From positions 186,001 through 250,000 of the forward strand of contig JAEWGT010000017.1 in assembly GCA_023388175.1 (NCBI GenBank): a stretch of 64,000 bases of DNA, in the 5' to 3' direction. This DNA comes from Pseudomonadota bacterium. GTDB lineage: Bacteria; Pseudomonadota; Alphaproteobacteria; Rhizobiales; Devosiaceae. This document shows, in pieces, positions 33,626-42,455 of this stretch. The position numbers were made by a program, and so were the translations under genes. Each line of letters starts with the position of its first letter. The stretch's first letter is position 1. Under the pieces are notes generated by a model. That model was not told the DNA's origin and ran no database searches. It saw nothing but the letters and a program-made list of their open reading frames with translations.

Positions 33626-33644
33626 GCAGTTTAGAAGTCAGGAA

Positions 33645-34247
33645 TTAGTCCTGGCTGTTGGTGTAGATCACCAGCGAACCATCCTGATCGTTGCTCAGCG
33701 CAATCACGTCAGAGACGTCCACCGAGTTCGACGACAGCAGGTCGTTCAGGGCGGAGTTGCCGCTGATGGCTTCCTGCAGGGCCGAAATGTTGCTTGCATT
33801 GCCATTGAGGGCATCGTTCAGCGCATTGGCGTCGAAATTGGCAACGTCAGCAACGTCGACGATCTGCACATCACCCAGGTCGGCAGCGTCGGTCACATTG
33901 GCGATATCGCCAACGCTGTTACCACCGGACGAAATGCTGGACAGGACATTGGAGAAGTCGAGATAACCGACATCGCCGACCGAACCCGAAGCATCACCGC
34001 CGACATCGCCGGAATTGGTCACGCCGGTCACGCCTTCAACGGTGCTGTCGACCGTATCGCCAACGGAAGTGCCGAGAGTACCATCAACGGTATTGGTCAC
34101 GCCATCGACAGTGCTTTCGACGGTGCCATTCACCGAGTCGAGTGTATCACCAAGAATATTGGTGTTGTCACCGCTCTGCGCAAAAACAGATGCGCTGGAC
34201 AAAGTAATAATTGCAACAGAACCGAGAAGAATTTTTTGGATATTCAT
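33645..34247 (-). CDS. Secreted acidic Val/Asp/Ser-repeat protein
   Basis: 200 residues from the ATG at 34247, preceded by GGAGG. Signal peptide 1-23 ends VFA-QSG. Residues 30-90 are repeats of the type DGVTNTVDGTL/ VDSTVEGVTG; the rest is acidic with few charges of opposite sign and no Cys. The C-terminus VIALSNDQDGSLVIYTN aligns with the ends of the proteins at 16274-17026 and 34394-34972. It is encoded opposite to the urease genes, between ureB and ureC. Function unknown. Confidence 0.7.
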   Translation of the reverse strand: MNIQKILLGSVAIITLSSASVFAQSGDNTNILGDTLDSVNGTVESTVDGVTNTVDGTLGTSVGDTVDSTVEGVTGVTNSGDVGGDASGSVGDVGYLDFSNVLSSISSGGNSVGDIANVTDAADLGDVQIVDVADVANFDANALNDALNGNASNISALQEAISGNSALNDLLSSNSVDVSDVIALSNDQDGSLVIYTNSQD

Positions 34248-34393
34248 TTTAATATCCTCCGTTTCAAATTTATTTTTTGTAAACCATATCAGGTTCGGGG
34301 GACATAACCACATCCGCGAGACAATTGTTCCGAAAATATTTATTTCGTGATCGCCACGCGGAGTTTTCTAAAAAGATCAATTATTTCAAAGAA

Positions 34394-34972
34394 TTAACGC
34401 TGCACCGACCGATAAATGATCACGCCTTCGTCAGCGATTGTGATGGAAACCACCTGATTTTCGCCTAGTCCGGCCTGAGCGAGGGCCGCAGCGAGGCGCG
34501 GGGTAGCGTCGAACACGCGCTCGATAGCGGCATCGGGATAGGCGCAGTCGCTGGAGCGAATGATGACCGGCACACCGGCAACGATCGCCTCATCGATCGC
34601 CGCAGCATCTGCCATTGGATAATCGCATTGCTCACGCGTTCCCTTCGCGGCTGAGCCGCTGTTCGGTGCGGTGACTGAACCGCTCTCTATTGCGCCTTCG
34701 CGTTCCCGCGTGGTGCTGCTCGTATTCTCGTCACTCTTACCGATCCCTACGGAAATGCCGTTGACCGCAAGGGTTGCGCCCGCACTCGCGTCCGGATCAC
34801 CCCGCCCCAGAGAGAGCGACCCCTGGCTTTGGACGCTCACCGAAACTGAGCCATCGAGGACTTCAAGCGTCTGGGTCTGCGCGCCATCTCCCTCAACGGC
34901 AGGATTAATCGACTGGGCCAGCGATGGCGCGGCAAGGCCGGCGAGCAAAAGGACACAAAAGGGGCGTAGCAT
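34394..34972 (-). CDS. Secreted protein with Gly/Ser-rich middle and C-terminal Cys domain
   Basis: 192 residues from the ATG at 34972, preceded by GGAG. Signal peptide ends LAQ-SIN at about residue 20. A low-complexity region (25-105) with VSVSVQSQGSLSLG is followed by a C-terminal domain (about 112-190) with Cys in EQCDYP and SSDCAYP and the ending VVSITIADEGVIIYRS. Head-to-head with ureC (156-bp gap) and tandem with the gene at 33645. The Cys-containing domain resembles the end of the protein at 16274. Confidence 0.7.
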   Translation of the reverse strand: MLRPFCVLLLAGLAAPSLAQSINPAVEGDGAQTQTLEVLDGSVSVSVQSQGSLSLGRGDPDASAGATLAVNGISVGIGKSDENTSSTTREREGAIESGSVTAPNSGSAAKGTREQCDYPMADAAAIDEAIVAGVPVIIRSSDCAYPDAAIERVFDATPRLAAALAQAGLGENQVVSITIADEGVIIYRSVQR

Positions 34973-35128
34973 GATGGTCTCCAGGACAGTGCCAACCCAA
35001 CGGCTGCGCATTTCGACAGTTCCGCTGATGGAGTTTTGTTGAACAGGCGCCGAGGGACTTGCCTTCCTTTCGCGAACCCGCCAATGTCGCTGCGGGAAGC
35101 CTTCGCCCCGGGCAATTTCGGGACACAC

Positions 35129-36837
<1,709 letters not shown>

Positions 36838-36838
<1 letters not shown>

Positions 36839-37968
36839 TGCGAAGGCAGGACCGGGCAGAGAAGGGGTTTCCGGAAGATCCGGTGCTGGCGCTTCGGGCG
36901 CGGGAGACGCTGTCCGATCTCCGCCAGATGGTTGCTGCCGAACAATGGCGCGCAGCCGCGCCCCAAAGCGCGGCTCTTGTCCAGATCGCGCCAAATCTGG
37001 CCGAGGCCCACGAATTGATGGGCGTCGTCGCAATGAAGACTGGCGCGCTGCCGATAGCCGAAAGCTGTTTCGAGCGCGCCGTCTCCATTGGCCCTGCCAC
37101 GGCAGCAAGGCTGCTCAATTGGGGGAAGGCGCTCTTTGCGTTGGGCGAAGCGGCAGCGGCGGAGAAGATCCTGCACCGGGCTTTGCTGATACGCCCGGAC
37201 GACCCTGTCATTCTCGCGCCACTTGGCGATGCACAGTTGAGCCTCGGGCGTGAGGGCGACGCGCTGCGGAGCTTCCGCCGCATTCTCAAAAAGCAGCCGG
37301 ACGACATCTATGCCGCGCATATGATTTCGGCGCTGACCGGAACGGGCATCCCAGACAAGACCTATGTCACCCGGCTCTTCGATGACTATGCCGATATTTT
37401 CGATGAACATCTGACCGGCCCGCTGGGATATCGCGTCCCCGAAGCACTGGCCGCGATGCTGAAAAGCCACCGGACCTCGCTCGGCGCCGCACTCGATATC
37501 GGCTGCGGCACCGGCCTCGTGGCCGCCGCACTGGGCGGAGCGGTCGACCAGATCGATGGCGTGGATATTGCGCCCAACATGATCGAGAAGGCACGCCAGC
37601 GTGGACTGTACCGCCATCTGGCGACTGGAGACGCCACCCAGGCATTGGACACGAACCACGCCCTGTCCGGACCTTACGACCTGGTCATTGCCGCCGATGT
37701 GTTCATCTATATTGGCGCGATCGACACACTGCTGTCGGCGATCACGGCACGGTTGGCGCAAGGTGGACTGCTGGCATTTTCCATAGAGACGGCCGGCGAC
37801 GGGGATATCGAAATTCGCGCCAGCGGCCGCTTCGCTCATGCGCCCGGCTATATAGAAAGTCTCGCCCTTCGACATGACCTGACGGTCCTCGAACGGATGG
37901 ACCATTCCATTCGACTGGAAAACAACAAGCCGATTGCCGGCGCACTTTATGTTCTGGCGCGGCAATGA
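36838..37968 (+). CDS. TPR-containing SAM-dependent methyltransferase (COG4976-like)
   Basis: 376 residues from the ATG that shares a base with the ureC stop (TGATG), so it is coupled to ureC. TPR repeats at about 20-165, then a class I methyltransferase domain with the SAM-binding motif ALDIGCGTGLVAAAL, acidic residue in IDGVDIAPNMIEKAR, and VIAADVFIYIG. This family joins TPRs to a methyltransferase; its target is unknown. Its place between ureC and ureE suggests a link to urease or its accessory proteins, but a passenger gene is possible. Confidence 0.8.
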
Positions 37969-38032
37969 TGGCCGTCTCACTTCTGCCGCCGCCCCGCGCA
38001 ATACTGGCGCTGCTCAAAAGAGGAGACGCTTC

Positions 38033-38422
38033 ATGAATAGCTTTGCTGCCCTGCCCCTCGCCGTCGCGCTGCTGACGGCCTCTGCCAGCCTCTCATTCGG
38101 CCAGGCAACGACCGGTGCCAATCTGACCCTGACACTTGAAAGCGCGGGCAATATCGAGCGCAACGTCGTCACGTATCAATGCGACGACGAGCAGGCGCTG
38201 AGCGTTCAATATGTCAATGCCGCTCCAAACTTCCTGGCCATCCTGCCGGTGGAGGGCGAAAACCACATCTTCGCCACCGTCATGTCCGGTTCCGGCGCGC
38301 GCTACGTGTCGGGCCCCTATGAATGGTGGAGCCATCAGGGCGAAGCCACCCTGCGCGACCTGATGCAGGACGAGGATGCAGAGCCTCTGGCCTCCTGTGT
38401 AGAAGCAAGCAACACGCCCTGA
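38033..38422 (+). CDS. MliC-like periplasmic lysozyme inhibitor
   Basis: 129 residues from the ATG at 38033 with GAGGAG upstream. Signal peptide of about 23 residues (ends SFG-QAT). The MliC domain (about 45-120) shows VTYQCDDEQALSVQYVN, FATVMSGSGARYVSGPYEWW, SHQGEATLRDL and a C-terminal Cys (LASCVEAS) pairing with the first. No lipobox Cys, so soluble (PliC-like). It would protect against C-type lysozyme. It is an odd member of the urease segment. Confidence 0.75.
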   Translation: MNSFAALPLAVALLTASASLSFGQATTGANLTLTLESAGNIERNVVTYQCDDEQALSVQYVNAAPNFLAILPVEGENHIFATVMSGSGARYVSGPYEWWSHQGEATLRDLMQDEDAEPLASCVEASNTP

Positions 38423-38509
38423 CGAGACGCCATGGAAAATGCCCGCATCACCTGTCAGAGAGTTGCGGCGCGCTTTCTAAGCACCCATTAAACGAGGTTT
38501 TTCAAAGAC

Positions 38510-38983
38510 ATGCACAGCGTCGTCGCCATTCTCCCCGCCGCGGAGGTTTTCGAAGCGCCGTTCGAGCGCGTTGTCCTGGAGCATGAAGAACGGCGTGTTC
38601 GTCGCAAACTTCTGCGCCTTTCAAGTGGCACTGAAATCCTCTTAGACCTGCCACAGACCACAACTCTCGCCCCCGATCAGGTGCTCAAACTCTCAGATGG
38701 TCGCTCTATCGCCATAGAGGCTGCCGAGGAACTGCTTTACGAAATCCGTGCTCGCGACGCCGGTCATCTGCTCCGGCTCGCCTGGCATATCGGCAATCGC
38801 CACACCCCCGCCCAGCTCGATCCCGACCGCATCCTGATCAAGCGCGATCATGTGCTCAAGACCATGCTGGAAGGCCTCGGCGCGACCGTTCGCAACACAT
38901 CCGAGCCCTTCTTTGCCGAGCATGGCGCTTATCACAGCCATAGCCACGGCAATGAAAGCCATGCGCTGTTGAACCGTCGTTGA
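38510..38983 (+). CDS. ureE: Urease accessory metallochaperone UreE
   Basis: 157 residues. N-terminal peptide-binding domain, C-terminal nickel-binding domain with LAWHIGNRHTPAQL and KRDHVLKTMLEGLGA, and a modest His-rich tail (AEHGAYHSHSHGNESH). It delivers nickel to the UreDFG complex. Its stop overlaps the ureF start. Confidence 0.93.
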   Translation: MHSVVAILPAAEVFEAPFERVVLEHEERRVRRKLLRLSSGTEILLDLPQTTTLAPDQVLKLSDGRSIAIEAAEELLYEIRARDAGHLLRLAWHIGNRHTPAQLDPDRILIKRDHVLKTMLEGLGATVRNTSEPFFAEHGAYHSHSHGNESHALLNRR

Positions 38984-39636
38984 GTGCCGATCTGCAAAAA
39001 TTGCTGACCTGGCTGTCCCCTGCCTTTCCGGTGGGCGCCTTCGCCTGGTCGGCAGGCCTCGAAACGGCAATTGCAGACGGTCGTGTGATCGACCGGGACA
39101 GTACTGAGGACTGGGTCGCGGGAGCCTTGAAGCATGGCGGCTTGCGCACCGACGCCATTCTGCTCGCCCAGGCCCATGCGGCATCCGACAACCCACACCG
39201 GCTCACTGAACTGTCCAATCTCTGCCTGGCCCTGACACCGGCCCGCGAACGACACAACGAAACCTTGATCACCGGCAAGGCCTTCATCGACGCCAGCGCC
39301 GCATGGCCAGTCATCGTTACGCCCCCCCTGCCCGACCCATGCCCCTATCCCATTGCCGTTGGTGCCATTGCCGGAGCCCACGGCATCGGCAAGCGCGACA
39401 CCCTGATCGCATTCCTCACCGCGGCCATTCACAGCCAGGTTTCGGTGGCAGTGCGCCTGATACCGATTGGACAGAAGGAAGGCCTCGCTATCATGGTGGC
39501 GCTCGAAGCGTCTATCGCGCACCAGGCCGATCTGTGCCAGCATGCCACACTGGACGATATCGGCTCTGTGGCGTATGGCGCCGATATTGCACAAATGAAG
39601 CATGAAACGCTGCATACGAGGATTTTCCGCTCATGA
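38980..39636 (+). CDS. ureF: Urease accessory protein UreF
   Basis: 218 residues. LLTWLSPAFPVGAFAWSAGL is the hallmark N-terminus; later FLTAAIHSQVSVAVRLIPIG and QMKHETLHTRIFRS. The start is a TTG at 38980 overlapping the ureE stop, chosen because no ATG precedes the conserved LSPAFPVG block. UreF links UreD to UreG and gates nickel delivery. Confidence 0.93.
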   Translation: MSADLQKLLTWLSPAFPVGAFAWSAGLETAIADGRVIDRDSTEDWVAGALKHGGLRTDAILLAQAHAASDNPHRLTELSNLCLALTPARERHNETLITGKAFIDASAAWPVIVTPPLPDPCPYPIAVGAIAGAHGIGKRDTLIAFLTAAIHSQVSVAVRLIPIGQKEGLAIMVALEASIAHQADLCQHATLDDIGSVAYGADIAQMKHETLHTRIFRS

Positions 39637-40064
39637 ACATGTTCATTGCATCCTTCATGTTCATCGCCCTGTTCGCGGTCTCGATCGCGCATTTTCTCTG
39701 GGCCTTCGGCCGTACCTGGCCCATCCGCAATGAAAAGCTCCTTGCCCAGACCGTGGTGGGGTTTAGGGATATCGAATCCATGCCGCCGAAACCGGCTTCG
39801 TTTGGCGTGGGTGTGGCCACCTTCGCCGCCGGCACATTCGCGCTGGCCCTTGCCGATCATGACAGCGGGGGCCTGTGGCTCAATCTCGTTGGGCTGGCTT
39901 TGGCTCTGGTATTTCTGGCGCGCGGCATTGTCGGCTATACGCCCTGGTGGGCGAGCGTGACACCAGAACCCAACTTCCGCCTCAACGACCGCCGGGTCTA
40001 TTCCCCGCTTTGCCTGTTTCTCGGCCTCGGCTTCCTCGCCCTCATCTATTTCCGCCTTACCTGA
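39633..40064 (+). CDS. DUF3995 membrane protein
   Basis: 143 residues with four hydrophobic segments. FIALFAVSIAHFLWAFG near the start and FRLNDRRVYSPLCLFLGLGF near the end match DUF3995. Function of the family is unknown. Its ATG overlaps the ureF stop (ATGA) and ureG follows 17 bp later, so it is cotranscribed with the urease accessory genes. A link to nickel or urea handling is guesswork. Confidence 0.78.
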   Translation: MNMFIASFMFIALFAVSIAHFLWAFGRTWPIRNEKLLAQTVVGFRDIESMPPKPASFGVGVATFAAGTFALALADHDSGGLWLNLVGLALALVFLARGIVGYTPWWASVTPEPNFRLNDRRVYSPLCLFLGLGFLALIYFRLT

Positions 40065-40081
40065 TTTTCCGGAGTTCGATC

Positions 40082-40714
40082 ATGTCCAAGAGTCTCAACG
40101 GTCCCCTGCGTATCGGCATTGGCGGCCCGGTGGGCTCGGGCAAGACCACCCTGTGCGAAATGCTGCTCAAGGCCATGCGCGACCGCTATTCCATGGCTGT
40201 GGTCACCAATGACATCTATACGCAGGAAGACGCGCTGATCCTCTCGCGCGCTCAGGCCATTTCCGAAGACCGGATCGTCGGCGTCGAAACCGGTGGCTGC
40301 CCGCATACTGCCATTCGGGAAGACGCTTCGCTTAATCTCGCCGCCATCGACGAGCTGAACAAGAAATTCCCCGATCTGGACATCGTGCTGATCGAGAGCG
40401 GCGGCGACAATCTGGCCGCAACCTTCTCGCCGGATCTGGCGGACATCACCATCTATGTCATCTCTGTGGCGCAGGGCGAAAAGATCCCGCGCAAGGGCGG
40501 CCCGGCTATCTCGCGCTCAGACCTTCTGGTCATTACCCATACCGATCTGGCGCAATATGTCGGCGCCAGCCTTGAGGTGATGGAAAGCGACACGCAAAAG
40601 GTCCGCGAAGGCCGGCCCTATGTCTTCACCGACCTGCTGCGCCGCGAAAGCCTCGACCAGATCATCGGCTTTATCGAAAAGCAGGGTGGGTTCACGGCGC
40701 AGGCGGCGGAATAG
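40082..40714 (+). CDS. ureG: Urease accessory GTPase UreG
   Basis: 210 residues from the ATG at 40082; the open frame starts earlier but reads through the DUF3995 gene. P-loop GPVGSGKTTL, nickel-binding motif Cys73-Pro-His in VETGGCPHTAIREDAS, base motif VLIESGGDNLAATFSP, NKxD-like TDLA. GTP hydrolysis drives nickel insertion into urease. Last gene of the urease group, convergent with the SDR gene. Confidence 0.96.
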   Translation: MSKSLNGPLRIGIGGPVGSGKTTLCEMLLKAMRDRYSMAVVTNDIYTQEDALILSRAQAISEDRIVGVETGGCPHTAIREDASLNLAAIDELNKKFPDLDIVLIESGGDNLAATFSPDLADITIYVISVAQGEKIPRKGGPAISRSDLLVITHTDLAQYVGASLEVMESDTQKVREGRPYVFTDLLRRESLDQIIGFIEKQGGFTAQAAE

Positions 40715-40744
40715 CAGTGAGCGAAGCTGCCTGAGCGGCCTGTA

Positions 40745-41665
40745 TCACGCTGGCGCAAAGCTGAAGCCGGTCAACTGTTCTGACACCGCCCACAACTGCG
40801 CCGCGGTGACCTCGTCGATGGCCTGCGGGGGCACACGCGACGGCGCAGGGTAGCCGCGGGTTTCGCTCAGCGCATGGGGGCCGTAATAGGCGCCGCCCTG
40901 GGCCTCGGGAGAAGTGGCCGCATACAGCGTCGGCAGGGCGCCCTGCCACACCGGCTGGAACAGGAACCAGAGATAGGTGCGCGCCAGACCAGCCGCGCTC
41001 ATCTTGCCCGGCGCATTATGCAGAAGCTCGGTGCGGGAAATACCGGGATGCGCGGCAATGCTGGTAACACCCCAATTGCCGGCTTCGCTGCGCCGCTGCA
41101 ATTCCTGCGCGAACATCAGACAGGCAATCTTGGACTGGCCATAAGCCTCGCCCGGCACATACCTGCTGCTCGACTGCATGTCGGCGAAATTGATCTGGCC
41201 ATTGCGCGCCGCTACGCTTGAAAGGCTTACAACACGCGGATCGCGCCCCTTGCGCAACGATGGCATCAGGGCAGCAGTCAGCGCGAAATGGCCGAGATAA
41301 TTGGTCCCCATCTGCAGTTCAAAGCCATCCTCGGTCACCTTGCGCTGTGGCGGCACCATGACCCCGGCATTGTTGATCAGAAGATCGAGGCTCTCATGCT
41401 GCGCCTTGAGGCGTTCGGCAAAGGCAGCGACCGATTTGAGTCTGGCCAGATCAAGCATCTCGAAGCGGACTTGGGCGGCCGGTATTTCAGCTTTGATTTT
41501 GGCCACAGATTCAGCGCCTTTCGCCGGACTGCGCCCCGCCAGAATGACCTCAGCACCCGCCCGCGCCAGCGCCAGTGCATCCTCATAACCCAACCCGCTC
41601 GGGCCGGTCACCACGGCCAACCGGCCCTCTTGCGACGGCATGTCTGCCGCAGTCCATCTCTTCAT
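40745..41665 (-). CDS. Short-chain dehydrogenase/reductase
   Basis: 306 residues from the ATG at 41665. Rossmann fold with VVTGPSGLGYEDALALARAG at the cofactor site (one residue shorter than the usual TGxxxGxG), NNAGVM, the Ser in VVSLSSVAAR and the YxxxK motif YGQSKIAC. Closest in style to retinol dehydrogenase/protochlorophyllide reductase-like SDRs (NYLGHFALTAALMP). The substrate is unknown. Divergent from a TetR gene with shared operators, so it is likely repressed by it. Confidence 0.85.
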   Translation of the reverse strand: MKRWTAADMPSQEGRLAVVTGPSGLGYEDALALARAGAEVILAGRSPAKGAESVAKIKAEIPAAQVRFEMLDLARLKSVAAFAERLKAQHESLDLLINNAGVMVPPQRKVTEDGFELQMGTNYLGHFALTAALMPSLRKGRDPRVVSLSSVAARNGQINFADMQSSSRYVPGEAYGQSKIACLMFAQELQRRSEAGNWGVTSIAAHPGISRTELLHNAPGKMSAAGLARTYLWFLFQPVWQGALPTLYAATSPEAQGGAYYGPHALSETRGYPAPSRVPPQAIDEVTAAQLWAVSEQLTGFSFAPA

Positions 41666-41685
41666 AGCCCTATCCTTTGACAAAA

Positions 41686-41729
41686 TTGCACTCAGTGCAT
41701 AATTCAGATATTGCACTCAGTGCATAATT
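41686..41729. promoter_or_regulatory. Tandem TetR operators between SDR and TetR genes
   Basis: Two identical 19-bp units TTGCACTCAGTGCATAATT at 41686-41704 and 41711-41729, each with the palindrome TGCACT-C-AGTGCA, 25 bp apart (about 2.5 turns). They lie in the 97-bp divergent promoter region, as expected for a TetR repressor controlling itself and the SDR gene. Confidence 0.85.
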
Positions 41730-41762
41730 GCAAGTGGGGATTTTTGGGATTAGGAAATCGCC

Positions 41763-42338
41763 ATGGGAATTCGAGAAGAAAAACGCCAGCAAACCCTCAA
41801 GCGCATTACGCAAACAGCCCTTGGCTTGTTCGCGCGCCATGGCTATGACGCGACCACGCTCGACATGATCGCCGCCGATGCAGGCATTTCGCGCCGCACC
41901 TTCTTTCACTATTTCAAATCCAAGGACGACATCCTGCTGTCTCAGCAGGCCGGGCTGGGCGACCAGCTGGTGGAAGCAATAAGGGCCGAACCCCCGGGCG
42001 GCACACCGATGGACACCGTCCAAGCCGCCATGCGCCGCATTGCCGCCGGCTATCCTCTGGAAGAACTCGTCGCCATCGACAAGCTGATGATGTCCGTGGA
42101 GGCGGTGCAGTCCCGCAAGCAGGCAAACTATATCCGCGACGAAAAGATCGTGCTTGAGGCGCTGCAACAGCTCTGGCCGCGGAATCCGGAGATGGAATTG
42201 CGCCTGGTGGCGTTCATCGCCATTGGACTGACCCGATTGTCACTGGATGCCTGGCGCAATGACGGTGGCACAAAGCCAATCGTGGAGTATCTGGATCAGG
42301 CATTCGCAGCGCTGAATATCGGTTTTGCGGGACGCTAG
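41763..42338 (+). CDS. TetR family transcriptional regulator
   Basis: 191 residues. N-terminal HTH (about 10-55: RITQTALGLFARHGYDATTL, DMIAADAGISRRTFFHYFKS) and a helical ligand-binding domain. Divergent from the SDR gene and next to two perfect tandem palindromes. Ligand unknown. Confidence 0.9.
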   Translation: MGIREEKRQQTLKRITQTALGLFARHGYDATTLDMIAADAGISRRTFFHYFKSKDDILLSQQAGLGDQLVEAIRAEPPGGTPMDTVQAAMRRIAAGYPLEELVAIDKLMMSVEAVQSRKQANYIRDEKIVLEALQQLWPRNPEMELRLVAFIAIGLTRLSLDAWRNDGGTKPIVEYLDQAFAALNIGFAGR

Positions 42339-42365
42339 AGCGGCATCACGTTCCGAGAAATCTGG

Positions 42366-42426
42366 GCTTTCGCCTCCCTCCTCCTCAATTCGCCTCCCTC
42401 CTCCTCAAGGGGAGGGAGGCGAAAGC
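42366..42426. repeat. Inverted repeat with an internal 20-bp tandem duplication
   Basis: Perfect 16-bp outer arms GCTTTCGCCTCCCTCC (42366-42381) and its complement (42411-42426). Inside, a 20-bp unit is directly duplicated at 42369-42388 and 42389-42408. The sequence is related to the CCTCCC/GGGAGG palindrome family. It lies between the convergent tetR and glgX genes and may act as a terminator for both. Confidence 0.75.
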
Positions 42427-42455
42427 TCGTAGAAAGCGAAAGCCGCAAACGGTTC

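Noticed and set aside
40745..41665. Loss of SDR activity because the glycine motif is one residue short
   Set aside because: The catalytic Ser and YxxxK are intact and a TGxxGLG variant occurs in related SDRs, so inactivity is not supported.
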